Assembly: GCF_015191005.1 (NCBI RefSeq) | Contig: NZ_CP040442.1 | Location: 3,224,001-3,288,000 of the forward strand | DNA length: 64,000 nucleotides | Direction of reading: 5' to 3' | DNA from: Kaistella flava (ex Peng et al. 2021) | Lineage (GTDB): Bacteria; Bacteroidota; Bacteroidia; Flavobacteriales; Weeksellaceae | In this document: positions 51,655 through 59,938 of the stretch, in pieces | Numbering within the stretch: position 1 is the first letter of the stretch | Layout of the letters: each line of letters starts with the position of its first letter | The notes under the pieces: generated by a model | Seen by the model: only the letters and a program-made list of their open reading frames with translations | Databases searched by the model: none | What the model was told of the DNA's origin: nothing | Translations under genes and position numbers: made by a program

Positions 51655-52143
51655 TTAAAGTTTTATCGTAATTAAATGATTTTTGGAATTTGCAGTAATT
51701 TTCTCGAGTTGAACTGAAGAGATTTCTCCAGTCTGATTAAATCTTATACTAAATTCTGCTTTTGGGAATTTTAATTTTTCACGGTTGAGACCTTCCTCAG
51801 AATAGGTTTCCATTATTGGGTTTAATGGATCTTCGATAATTTGTTCAGAAATAATTTTACCGTCTTTTGCTAAAAAAGTAACAGCGATATTTCCAGGAAG
51901 ATTTTCTTTGTTTTCGACAGAACCTATTTTCAAAATTCCTTCCGTAGTTTTCGTATCGGTATGTTTAACCTGTTCCGTTCCGCTCGCTGTTTTTTCAATT
52001 TCAAAGAAAAGATAAACGATATTGTTTTCACTTTTTTTTATTGTTGGGATAGAAGTGTTTTCTTTTACGACGGAGGTCTGCGAATCACAATTGAGTAAAA
52101 GTATCGAAACTATAAATATTTGAAAATAGAAAGACATCTTCAT
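51655..52143 (-). CDS. Lipoprotein of unknown function, upstream of the M64 peptidase
   Basis: A 162-residue lipoprotein (lipobox SILLLNC, Cys19) with a beta-rich mature part. It has no family I recognise and no obvious catalytic residues. It is first in a two-gene transcript with the M64 peptidase (3-bp gap), so it may be an accessory or surface partner of that enzyme; this is inference from position only. Confidence 0.75.
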   Translation of the reverse strand: MKMSFYFQIFIVSILLLNCDSQTSVVKENTSIPTIKKSENNIVYLFFEIEKTASGTEQVKHTDTKTTEGILKIGSVENKENLPGNIAVTFLAKDGKIISEQIIEDPLNPIMETYSEEGLNREKLKFPKAEFSIRFNQTGEISSVQLEKITANSKNHLITIKL

Positions 52144-52169
52144 TGTCAGCTGTTTAAAATGATTAGCGT

Positions 52170-52177
52170 CAAATTTA
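52170..52177 (-). promoter_or_regulatory. -7 promoter element of the lipoprotein-M64 operon
   Basis: Minus-strand TAAATTTG matches TAnnTTTG, 26 bp before the start codon. Confidence 0.5.
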
Positions 52178-52229
52178 GAACATTTTTATAAAAACAGAGT
52201 TATTATTCTTTGGTTTGAAGGAAAGATTT

Positions 52230-52237
52230 TACTTTTG
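52230..52237 (+). promoter_or_regulatory. -7 promoter element of ruvC
   Basis: TACTTTTG matches TAnnTTTG. It ends only 4 bp before the GTG start, predicting a leaderless message. A TTTG lies 17 bp upstream (52209-52212), slightly short of the usual 19 bp. Confidence 0.6.
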
Positions 52238-52241
52238 TAGC

Positions 52242-52796
52242 GTGCAAGTAGAAAAAATAATTTTAGGTATTGATCCGGGAACAGCAATCATGGGTTTCGG
52301 AATAATTTCGGTGAAAGGAAATAAAATGGAATTGGTTTCAATGCATGAACTCATTCTAAAGAAATATCCCAATCACGAAACGAAACTGAAATATATTTTT
52401 GAAAAAACCTTGGCTTTAATTGATGAATATCATCCTGATGAGGTTGCGCTTGAAGCACCGTTCTTCGGAAAGAATGTTCAATCAATGTTGAAGCTGGGTC
52501 GTGCTCAAGGCGTTGCTATGGCAGCTTCTTTACACCGTGATGTTCCCATTACCGAATATTCTCCAAAGAAAATAAAAATGGCCATCACCGGAAACGGAAA
52601 TGCCAGTAAAGAACAGGTTGCCGGAATGCTCAAGAATCTTTTAAACTTAAAAGAATTCCCGACGAAATATTTGGATGCGTCCGATGGTTTGGCAGTTGCA
52701 GTTTGTCACCATTTTAATTCCGGAAACGTGGCTTCGGAAAAATCATATACGGGTTGGGACAGTTTTCTAAAACAAAATCCCGATCGGCTGAAATAG
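52242..52796 (+). CDS. ruvC: Crossover junction endodeoxyribonuclease RuvC
   Basis: A 184-residue Holliday-junction resolvase. The four acidic catalytic residues are in place: Asp11 (ILGIDPGT), Glu71 (VALEAPFFGKN), Asp145 and Asp148 (YLDASDGLAVAVCHH), matching E. coli Asp7, Glu66, Asp138 and Asp141. Start set at GTG 52242. The frame is open from a TTG at 52215, but that would place the -7 promoter element inside the gene. Convergent with the next lipoprotein gene, with only 7 bp between stop codons. Confidence 0.95.
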   Translation: MQVEKIILGIDPGTAIMGFGIISVKGNKMELVSMHELILKKYPNHETKLKYIFEKTLALIDEYHPDEVALEAPFFGKNVQSMLKLGRAQGVAMAASLHRDVPITEYSPKKIKMAITGNGNASKEQVAGMLKNLLNLKEFPTKYLDASDGLAVAVCHHFNSGNVASEKSYTGWDSFLKQNPDRLK

Positions 52797-52803
52797 TTAA
52801 TTT

Positions 52804-53274
52804 TTACTTTTTCTCGTACGTTTTTTGGATATCCACATTTTTGTCGCCGATAAAATCTTTGGTTATCAGGATAAATTTATGATCAGAGATCACTTTTATA
52901 TGAACCGAATACATCACATCATCTACAAAATACTGCATCACATTATCTGTAAAAATGACGGTGCAATAATTCGTCGAGATAAACTCTGAACAGTTTTTGC
53001 CTTTTGCTCTGAATATTGATTGTTTCAAAACTTCATTTTCTATAGTAAAATCCCAGTAGGAATTCGATTGACAACTCGACTGCGGTTGAAGTTTTTTCTT
53101 ATTTCCGATGATATAATAGGTTTCTGTATTGTACCATTTGCCGACAAAATATTTTTGATTCGGTAGTTCGCTACTGCTTGTTTCTAACATTGGTTGAGGA
53201 TTTGGTTCTTTCTTTTGAGAACTGCATTGATAGAAGAACGAAACAAGAATAAAAAGTAGAATAGTTTTTTTCAT
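52804..53274 (-). CDS. Lipoprotein of unknown function (lipocalin-like features)
   Basis: A 156-residue lipoprotein with lipobox SFFYQC (Cys17). The mature part has KYFVGKWYNTETYYIIG, a GxW-type segment like the first strand of lipocalins, and four further cysteines (two in SSCQSNSYW..KNCSEF, one in TNYCTVIF) that could form disulfides. The C-terminal half is beta-rich (HKFILITKDFIGDKNV). Family not recognised. Single gene, minus strand. Confidence 0.75.
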   Translation of the reverse strand: MKKTILLFILVSFFYQCSSQKKEPNPQPMLETSSSELPNQKYFVGKWYNTETYYIIGNKKKLQPQSSCQSNSYWDFTIENEVLKQSIFRAKGKNCSEFISTNYCTVIFTDNVMQYFVDDVMYSVHIKVISDHKFILITKDFIGDKNVDIQKTYEKK

Positions 53275-53290
53275 GACGTTTTATCTAAAG

Positions 53291-53320
53291 AAAGAGCCAT
53301 GTTTTTAAAATGGCTCTTTC
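53291..53320 (-). terminator. Terminator of the M43 protease gene
   Basis: Perfect stem GAAAGAGCCAT / ATGGCTCTTTC between the M43 protease gene and the next lipoprotein gene on the minus strand; no long T-run, so efficiency is uncertain. Confidence 0.65.
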
Positions 53321-53329
53321 GTAGGTTAT

Positions 53330-55153
53330 TTAATTATTAATAAATTTTTTGGAGGTGTTTTGATAATGAACAATATAGGTTCCTTTCGGAAGATCCTGCT
53401 CAATCATGATATCACTTTTCGCATTTCCTTTCTGTATGATGTTGCCATACATATCGTAGATTTCATAGGTTCCAAAACCTTTGCTGTTAATCTTGTTGAT
53501 TAGTGACAGCTTATTTTCAGATTTTGAATAATGAATTAAATCAGAATCTTTTGAACTTTCCACTGTGGCCAAACCGTTTGTTATTCTCACTGAGTAATCT
53601 TCTGCTTGTCCGTAAGTTAAATTCTGGCAAGGGGTATTGTTGGTATTATCTGCGATGACCCTCATTCTTAAATAGATATCTTTAACAGCATTTGCCGGTG
53701 GAGTAAAGAAAATGATATATGGAGAATCTTCGGGTTGAACTCTGTTAGGCGAAGCACCGATTAATTCTGAAGTTTCGAAAATTCCATTATTGTTATAATC
53801 GATCCAGGCTTTAATAAACTGAGGATTGGTTCCGAAACTGACACTTAACTCACTTGGTGTTGAGGTAGGGATATTTGTATAGACTGCACTGCTCGAACAG
53901 TTTTGAGTGCTGTAATCTACATAGTACTTATTAGTCATCGGATTATAAGGATCAGAACTATTATTAATACTTCTAAGTAAAACATTGATTGGGCCCATCC
54001 CAAAATTACCCGGAGTTGTGATTCCTACTGGGATACAAGTTGCCGCAGTTAAAGGTCCCGCGCCTGGATTTGTGCCGAGATCTGTTCCGCCCAAAGAGTT
54101 GATTAAATTTTCTCTGTATTGCATAAAAATCGAAAGTGCTCGATCTCTCTGGCCAGCAGTAAATTTTCTTGGTGAATAAGTATAGTTCATTAGGTTATAC
54201 TGCACGCCATCGTAAAATGTTCCGGTGCACGGATTAATAACTGCATTGGTTGGTGTAGGATTTACCTTCAATAAACTAGCGCACGGAGAAGTGTCGCAGA
54301 CTTTATCATTATCGATGATACAGTTGTTGTTGATAGGACAGTCCGCAACTGTTGGAGGATTACTGATTGGTGATGAAGGCGCGCCTTCAAAAGTATGTAA
54401 GAGTCCGAGGGCGTGACCAAATTCATGGGCCAACGTATCATCATTATTATTTGTTACAACGGTAACCTTCATAAAGCTGTCGTAGAAGGCATCTGAGTTT
54501 GTTGGATAGCCAGCCCAGCCCAATAATCCAAAAGTAGTTTTATCTCCGTCAAAACCGATCACAACGTAGATGTTAAAGTATGAATTTTCTGACCAGTGTG
54601 GCGCTAAAGCTTTTATTTGCTCGGTGGTTACACCATTTGCGGTGGTTCTTTGCACCCCAAATTGGTCGTATCCAGGAATTGTGCTGCCATTGTAGCGCAC
54701 GATTCCTGTGCTGGCTGTACATTGCGGAGTTCTTTTGGCTAAAACCAATTTAATAGGAATTACATTACCATCAAGACTTCCCGGACCTTCCGGAAAAAAT
54801 CCATTTCCGTAAGTGGTTGCAAACATTTTATTGCAATTGTTTACCCAGGTAATAATTTGATTGTCGGTTAAGGTAAGGTTTGAATTAGTAGCTGAGGAAG
54901 ATGTAATAACATGGACGACAATGGGGATTTCATAAATAGTTCCGGTGTAAAGTCCGTTTCTTGATGTTGCTCCAATTTTGTTAAGGTAGGATTTCACATC
55001 GGTTGATAGAAGTTTAGCTTCTGCCTGTTCTCTGTTCTTTTTAATTTCAGGATATTTGAGTTCCAGGTTTTTCTGAACCTCATCAAATCCGCATGTTTGA
55101 GCAAAAATTCCGATTGAAAAAATCATTGCTACAACGATAATAATCTTTTTCAT
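53330..55153 (-). CDS. T9SS-exported M43 family zinc metalloprotease with GEVED domain
   Basis: A 607-residue secreted protease: signal peptide (MKKIIIVVAMIFSIGIFAQ), a propeptide, then an M43/pappalysin-type domain with DTLAHEFGHALGLLHTF (His243, Glu244, His247, His253) and a following cysteine-rich loop (CPINNNCIIDNDKVCDTSPC) and NLMNYTYSPRKF Met-turn. Residues about 400-525 are a GEVED domain (FIKAWIDYNNNGIFE..YGQAEDYSVRI). The C-terminus (TYEIYDMYGNIIQKG to KKFINN) is a T9SS type A-like tail. Likely extracellular or cell-surface protein digestion. Confidence 0.93.
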   Translation of the reverse strand: MKKIIIVVAMIFSIGIFAQTCGFDEVQKNLELKYPEIKKNREQAEAKLLSTDVKSYLNKIGATSRNGLYTGTIYEIPIVVHVITSSSATNSNLTLTDNQIITWVNNCNKMFATTYGNGFFPEGPGSLDGNVIPIKLVLAKRTPQCTASTGIVRYNGSTIPGYDQFGVQRTTANGVTTEQIKALAPHWSENSYFNIYVVIGFDGDKTTFGLLGWAGYPTNSDAFYDSFMKVTVVTNNNDDTLAHEFGHALGLLHTFEGAPSSPISNPPTVADCPINNNCIIDNDKVCDTSPCASLLKVNPTPTNAVINPCTGTFYDGVQYNLMNYTYSPRKFTAGQRDRALSIFMQYRENLINSLGGTDLGTNPGAGPLTAATCIPVGITTPGNFGMGPINVLLRSINNSSDPYNPMTNKYYVDYSTQNCSSSAVYTNIPTSTPSELSVSFGTNPQFIKAWIDYNNNGIFETSELIGASPNRVQPEDSPYIIFFTPPANAVKDIYLRMRVIADNTNNTPCQNLTYGQAEDYSVRITNGLATVESSKDSDLIHYSKSENKLSLINKINSKGFGTYEIYDMYGNIIQKGNAKSDIMIEQDLPKGTYIVHYQNTSKKFINN

Positions 55154-55353
55154 GGTTAAGGATTTTGGTTATTAGATATTTAGTTTGACTACTAAGTTAC
55201 TGCTTTTGAGCACGTCATGTCAAAATTTAAGAATGTTTAATACTGATTCATAATGATTGCCAAAATTTTTATTTGTTATTGTGTTAAACCTAATACTATC
55301 TGTAACATTGTTCTGTTTTTTGCTACCAATTGTATAAAGTATAATTTTCAATA

Positions 55354-56424
55354 ATGGAAACTCAAAATATAAATCCCTTAAATCAAGTCAATCATTCAAT
55401 GAATTGGTTTCAAAAATTTCTGATGATTTGTTCCGGTGGAAACATTCATATTTTAAGAAAGACACCAAGTGAGTGGAATAAATTTTCCGGTATCGGAGGA
55501 ATTGTCTTATTCACTGCAGTTTTTGCAACGCTCTCGGCAGGTTATGCGATGTTTACCGTTTTTGATGATATTTGGATTTCTGTTGGCTTTGCCGTTTTAT
55601 GGGGTTTAATGATTTTTAATCTTGACCGATATATAGTTTCTTCCATTAAAAAAACAGGAACGTGGTGGAATCAATTGTTAATGGCAATTCCGAGATTAAT
55701 CTTAGCCGCTTTTTTGGGAATTATCATTTCTAAACCGTTAGAATTAAAAATTTTCGAAAAAGAAGTCAACAAACAATTGAACACAATTATTCAAAGAAAT
55801 AAAACGCAACTTCAGGCAGAAATGAACGGAAGGATTCTGCAACAATCCGGACCATTTGAAACTGAGAAAAAGCAAATTCAAACTAAAATCGCGGATTACC
55901 AAAAATCGTACGATTCTGCTTCTGTAGAATTGGAAAAAGAAATTCTCGGCAAACAAAGTGGCTTAACGAGTGGTAAAGTAGGATTTGGATCTAATGCAAA
56001 AAGGAAAGCTGAATTAAAAGAACAGCGTCGTTTGGATTTGGAAAATTACCAAAAACAAATTGCGCCAAGACAGGAATATTTAGATAAAGAAGTTTCGAAA
56101 GTTTATACCAATATTGAAAAGGAAAGAAATAAAACCGAAACTTTTGAAGATCAGTTTAATGGATTTGCTGCTCGTTTACAGGCTTTAGATGAACTCGGAA
56201 AAAATTCCGCAATTATTGGAGTTGCCGCCGCTTTCATTATGGGACTTTTTATCACTTTAGAGATCGCACCGGTTTTGGTCAAATTGATTTCGTCGGTTGG
56301 ACCTTATGATCATCTTTTAGAAAAAACCGAAAATGATTTTAAACTGTATTCCAAAGAAAAAATCGAAAAAGGAAATGCTTTAACGGAACATCGCATTGAA
56401 AAGTTTAAAGATCATTTAGAATAG
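55354..56424 (+). CDS. DUF4407 domain-containing membrane protein
   Basis: A 356-residue inner-membrane protein. The conserved N-terminal KFLMICSGGNIHILRKTPSEWNKFSGIGG is followed by two helices (about residues 50-95), the FNLDRYIVSSI motif, a third helix (about 110-130), a long coiled-coil region rich in Gln/Glu/Lys (about 140-290) and a last helix (about 295-320). This is the standard DUF4407 layout; function unknown. Single gene; divergent from the M43 gene. Confidence 0.93.
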   Translation: METQNINPLNQVNHSMNWFQKFLMICSGGNIHILRKTPSEWNKFSGIGGIVLFTAVFATLSAGYAMFTVFDDIWISVGFAVLWGLMIFNLDRYIVSSIKKTGTWWNQLLMAIPRLILAAFLGIIISKPLELKIFEKEVNKQLNTIIQRNKTQLQAEMNGRILQQSGPFETEKKQIQTKIADYQKSYDSASVELEKEILGKQSGLTSGKVGFGSNAKRKAELKEQRRLDLENYQKQIAPRQEYLDKEVSKVYTNIEKERNKTETFEDQFNGFAARLQALDELGKNSAIIGVAAAFIMGLFITLEIAPVLVKLISSVGPYDHLLEKTENDFKLYSKEKIEKGNALTEHRIEKFKDHLE

Positions 56425-56535
56425 CAATATTTAATCTGCAAATAAGAGGTTAATGAATTGAATATGAGGGTATTGAAATAAAAAGTCACAAAAGGTAAAT
56501 GCTTGTACGATGACTATTACTGCCAATTATATTTT

Positions 56536-56587
56536 ATGCCACGAATGCACGAATATTCAAAAATAAATATCCGTGCATTCGTGGCAT
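56536..56587. repeat. Long perfect palindrome (dispersed-repeat type)
   Basis: A perfect 16-bp inverted repeat, ATGCCACGAATGCACG (56536-56551) and CGTGCATTCGTGGCAT (56572-56587), around a 20-bp A+T-rich centre. I recall CCACGAAT-GCACGAAT palindromes as recurrent intergenic repeats in Bacteroidota. It lies between the convergent DUF4407 and sco genes with no coding potential. Confidence 0.8.
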
Positions 56588-56650
56588 AATTTTTCCAAAA
56601 TCAGACTAATTAATACTTATAACGGGTATTCTTTGTGCCTTTGTCTTCAA

Positions 56651-56683
56651 TAAAAAAACCTGCAAAATTTCTTTCGCAGGCTT
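56651..56683 (-). terminator. Terminator of the nirK-nirV-sco operon
   Basis: On the minus strand GCCTGCGAAAG / (loop) / TTTGCAGGT followed by a run of seven Ts, just after the sco stop codon. Confidence 0.85.
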
Positions 56684-56705
56684 GGATGGCTGATTTAGTG
56701 TTATT

Positions 56706-57281
56706 TTAATTCAGGCCATTTATTGTTTTTGCAACTTCTTCAGCATTCACGGTACCTTCTACTTGATTCACCATTACACCGTCTTTATTAAAAACAGAAA
56801 TAATATTCGAGTGGGAGAAAACAATCGGCGAAATCTTTTTGTATTTCACGGCTAAAACGTTTGCTAATTCACGTACAGATTCTTTATCGCTTCTAAGGAA
56901 AAGCCAAGGCTCTCCGTCCATATTTCTTTGTTTTGCGTAGGCTTTCAAAACTTCTGGTGTATCATTTTCCGGATCGATAGAAACTAATAACATGGTAGTT
57001 TCTTTCAGTTTTTTCGGATCAATCTTGGATTCGACTTTTTGCATATCAGCAACCAAAAGCGGACAAGCCGTTGTACAACTTGTGAAAATCATCACGACCA
57101 CCAAATTCTTTCCTTTCAACTCTTTTAATTGAATTTCTTTACCATCTTGGTTTTGCCATTTTGAATCCAGCACAAAGATAGAACCATTTTCAGACTTTTT
57201 AGGTTCTGGCTGCTTTTCTGTATTTTCTTTACAGGAAAAAAGAAATAGCGCAGAAATTAATATAAGGAAGAAATTTTTCAT
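56706..57281 (-). CDS. SCO family lipoprotein (copper chaperone / thioredoxin fold)
   Basis: A 191-residue lipoprotein (lipobox LFLFSC, Cys17) with the SCO copper site: CTTAC (Cys69, Cys73) in VVMIFTSCTTACPLL and His157 in SPIVFSHSNIIS. Such proteins deliver copper to CuA centres or to other copper enzymes. Start set at ATG 57279-57281, which overlaps the nirV stop as ATGA; the frame opens ten codons earlier but that stretch lacks a signal-peptide start. As last gene after nirK and nirV, delivery of copper to NirK is the natural hypothesis. Confidence 0.93.
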   Translation of the reverse strand: MKNFFLILISALFLFSCKENTEKQPEPKKSENGSIFVLDSKWQNQDGKEIQLKELKGKNLVVVMIFTSCTTACPLLVADMQKVESKIDPKKLKETTMLLVSIDPENDTPEVLKAYAKQRNMDGEPWLFLRSDKESVRELANVLAVKYKKISPIVFSHSNIISVFNKDGVMVNQVEGTVNAEEVAKTINGLN

Positions 57282-58129
57282 TTTGTTGTATTTGAAGGAT
57301 CTTTTGCACATCGGAAACCAAGATTTCCAACCGTGTAATTTGCTTTTAAACTGGATCGAAAAGCGTATCTCATGAATGATGCATAATTCAAAACATCTGT
57401 CGTACTTGTCGCCGCAGAGGCGCAGAATAAACCTTTGTCATCAAATTCTGCAGTACGAGAATCGCTGGTTGTCATAATCGAATTAAAATCATCCGTCCAT
57501 TCCCAAACCAAATCGAACATATTGTAAATTCCATAATAATTGGGTGCAGAAATCTTCACTTTATTTTTCTGTCGGTCCTTTTCATTATAAAGATTAATCA
57601 AATGAGAAGAATACGTTGGTTTATTTCTGGCGTTCGGGCTTTCTTCATCGGCCATTGCAACATATTCCCATTCATCTAAAGTCGGCAATCTTTTACCAGC
57701 ACTTTTCGCATATGCTTTTGCAGCAAACCAGGAAACATAAGTAACGGCGGCATTCGGATCAGCATTTTTAGGAAGTGTTTCGTCATCTTGCCAATCTTTC
57801 AAATAGGTGTCATCTGCAAAAATCGCTTTGATATTACTGCGTTTCCATTTTGGATTTTTCTTTACGAAATCCAGAAACTCTGCATTCGTTACAGGTCTTT
57901 CATCTAAAAGAAAATTCTCCACTTTTACCAACGTGCTGTCTGTGCCATAAAAAGGTTGGTATTCGCCACCTTTAATTAAAACCATTTTTACGTCAGGCGT
58001 TATGTCAACTTCTTTTTCGGTCGAATCTGATGATACTTTTTTTGTGGAAAGCGTATTTGCTTTTTCGCAAGAAACCATTAGCAAAAAGAAACCGCCAAGA
58101 ATCAGAACTATTTTAAAAATTTTGGACAT
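57278..58129 (-). CDS. nirV: Formylglycine-generating-enzyme-like lipoprotein, NirV type
   Basis: A 283-residue lipoprotein (lipobox FLLMVSC, Cys21) with an FGE-sulfatase (SUMF1) fold: MVLIKGGEYQPFYG, VENFLLDERPVTNAEFLDFVKKNPKW, ADPNAAVTYVSWFAAKAYAKSAGKRLPTLDEWEYVAMA, GIYNMFDLVWEWTDDF and the closing NLGFRCAKD. The gene sits 35 bp after nirK and overlaps sco, the position and family of NirV, a protein found with copper nitrite reductases whose exact role is unclear. It lacks the reactive cysteine pair expected of a true formylglycine generator, by inspection. Symbol assigned from context. Confidence 0.87.
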   Translation of the reverse strand: MSKIFKIVLILGGFFLLMVSCEKANTLSTKKVSSDSTEKEVDITPDVKMVLIKGGEYQPFYGTDSTLVKVENFLLDERPVTNAEFLDFVKKNPKWKRSNIKAIFADDTYLKDWQDDETLPKNADPNAAVTYVSWFAAKAYAKSAGKRLPTLDEWEYVAMADEESPNARNKPTYSSHLINLYNEKDRQKNKVKISAPNYYGIYNMFDLVWEWTDDFNSIMTTSDSRTAEFDDKGLFCASAATSTTDVLNYASFMRYAFRSSLKANYTVGNLGFRCAKDPSNTTK

Positions 58130-58164
58130 GGCAGTTTCTTTAATTATAATTAATGGGAATATGA

Positions 58165-59199
58165 TTATTGTACTTTATTGTAAACTTTCGGATTTTTCTC
58201 TCCAGTCACTTTTAACATTCCGATAGCACCTTTGTTAAATGCTCTGAAAATAGAGTGGTCTACGATAATATAATTTCCGGGCTCTTCTACTTTAAATTCT
58301 ACAATAGCTGCTCCACCTGCTGGAATAACCGTAGTTTGAACATTATGATTAATAATGCTGCCACCTTCTACATAAACTTTGTCGAAGATTTCACCAATCA
58401 CGTGGAAAGAAGAAACCAAGTTTGGTCCACCATTTCCTACGAATAATCTTACTGTTTCACCAACTTTAGCTTCTAAAGCGTTTGGTCCCATTAAAGCATT
58501 TTTCTTACCGTTGAAAACTACATAAGTTGGTTTTTCGTCAACACCTTTATCTTGGTCAAATTCCTGAAGTCCTTTTTCATCAGTTTTTCCTTTGGTATAG
58601 AATTCACCTTGCATGATGTAATATTCACGGTCAACCTTTGGTAATCCACCTGCTGGCTCAACTAAAATTAAACCATACATTCCGTTCGCAATATGCATTG
58701 GAACCGGAGCTGCTGCACAATGGTAAACAAATAATCCTGGGTTAAGCGCTTTGAAATTAAAAATTGCTTCTTTACCTGGAGCAACATTGGTTGCTTCTGC
58801 ACCACCACCTGGACCATTCACCGCGTGAAGATCGATATTGTGCGGCATAACACTGTCGCTTCTGTTTGTTACATGAAGTTCAACCTCATCACCAACTCTA
58901 ATTCTGATAAAAGTTCCTGGAACAGTACTGTTAAAAGTCCAGAATTTGTAAGTAACACCGTCTGCTAATTCACCAACTTCTTCGGTTGCTTCTAAACGGA
59001 CAATAACTTTTTTAGCAGCGCGATCACCGATTGGAGCAGGAACCATTGGTGGATTTACCTTAGCTTGATTTTCAGTTTCGCCACTGACTTTAATGTCCAT
59101 CGCGTTTTCGGTTTTCCCTGATGAGTTTTCTGTTGCATTTTGTTTACAAGCCTGTAATGTTAAAAGGGCTAATGTAAAACAGGTTACGATTCTTTTCAT
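58165..59199 (-). CDS. nirK: Copper-containing nitrite reductase (NO-forming)
   Basis: A 344-residue lipoprotein (lipobox LTLQAC, Cys18) that reduces nitrite to nitric oxide in the periplasm or at the membrane face. All copper ligands are visible: type 1 His120, Cys161, His169, Met174; type 2 His125, His160, His315. The catalytic pair is Asp123 (MPHNIDLH) and His266 (SSFHVIGE). Two cupredoxin domains, with lipid anchoring like AniA. It is first in the nirK-nirV-sco operon. No nor or nos genes are in the window. Confidence 0.97.
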   Translation of the reverse strand: MKRIVTCFTLALLTLQACKQNATENSSGKTENAMDIKVSGETENQAKVNPPMVPAPIGDRAAKKVIVRLEATEEVGELADGVTYKFWTFNSTVPGTFIRIRVGDEVELHVTNRSDSVMPHNIDLHAVNGPGGGAEATNVAPGKEAIFNFKALNPGLFVYHCAAAPVPMHIANGMYGLILVEPAGGLPKVDREYYIMQGEFYTKGKTDEKGLQEFDQDKGVDEKPTYVVFNGKKNALMGPNALEAKVGETVRLFVGNGGPNLVSSFHVIGEIFDKVYVEGGSIINHNVQTTVIPAGGAAIVEFKVEEPGNYIIVDHSIFRAFNKGAIGMLKVTGEKNPKVYNKVQ

Positions 59200-59231
59200 T
59201 GTTTAAAATTTTTTACTGTTTTTTAATAGGA

Positions 59232-59239
59232 CAAATTTA
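59232..59239 (-). promoter_or_regulatory. -7 promoter element of nirK
   Basis: Minus-strand TAAATTTG matches TAnnTTTG, 32 bp before the nirK ATG. Between here and 59381 the region is A+T-rich; it holds AGATT..AATCT half-sites (59285-59303) but no convincing FNR box (TTGAT-N4-ATCAA). Confidence 0.5.
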
Positions 59240-59381
59240 TCCTAATTGAATTGTATTTGAAAATTTAGAGGTATGAGTTTTATCAGATTGACAATTATAA
59301 TCTCATCTATAAATTGGGGTACTTCTTTGATCATTACCTTTTTCATCGCTGTAATATAATACAATTTTTGGAAAATTAAAA

Positions 59382-59822
59382 TCAGTTATTTGATAGTTTT
59401 AGAATAAGAGGCTCGGTAATATTTTTCTGAGAATAATACTTCGCCTCGAAAATATTTGATTTCAAAGTATAGTTTCCTTTTTCGATGATGAATTGATTTT
59501 TGCTGTTTCTGGAAATAGGCAGATTGTAGATTTTATTATTAGAAACCCCTACCAATCTTAGAATCATATCACATCTTGAAGTGTTTTCGATAACTGCCGC
59601 CGTATTTTTTTCTTTAGGATCAGCATCATTAAGTAAGTAGTTTACAACTTCAGCATTGATCTTTTTCTTATTAATTTGATCATTTGAAATTAAAGTAGCG
59701 AACTCTCTTCTTTCATTATTAATATTGGATGAATAAGCAGGTTTATTTATGGTGTTTTTAGGAGACAGAATATCGCAACTCATCAATACCAAAAACGAAA
59801 AAAGCAGATAGAATCCTTTCAT
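59382..59822 (-). CDS. Lipoprotein with DUF6759-like domain, paralogue 3
   Basis: A 146-residue lipoprotein (lipobox LVLMSC, Cys16). The C-terminal about 100 residues align with paralogues 1 and 2: FATLISNDQINKKKINAEVVNYLLND..AVIENTSRCDMILRLVG..YNLPISRNSKNQFIIEKGNYTLKSNIFEAKYYSQK. The first conserved Cys (RCDM) is kept, but the second (ICGA / MCEA in the paralogues) is Phe here. The N-terminal AHP-DSR motif is absent. It is a shortened, lipid-anchored version; function unknown. Confidence 0.78.
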   Translation of the reverse strand: MKGFYLLFSFLVLMSCDILSPKNTINKPAYSSNINNERREFATLISNDQINKKKINAEVVNYLLNDADPKEKNTAAVIENTSRCDMILRLVGVSNNKIYNLPISRNSKNQFIIEKGNYTLKSNIFEAKYYSQKNITEPLILKLSNN

Positions 59823-59938
59823 ATTAATTTAAAGAAGTAAATATAACAATTAATGGAAACCTTAAAAATAAAAAACCAAAGAATTAATCTGAGCATTTAT
59901 GTGAATTTCTAGACTTGAATTTTTAAATTGAGAAGAAA

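Noticed and set aside
52215..52241. TTG start for ruvC nine codons upstream
   Set aside because: It would place the promoter -7 element in the coding region, and RuvC homology begins at the GTG.
59281..59381. FNR/NarL-type operator upstream of nirK
   Set aside because: Only partial half-sites (AGATT..AATCT, TTGAC) are present; no TTGAT-N4-ATCAA match.
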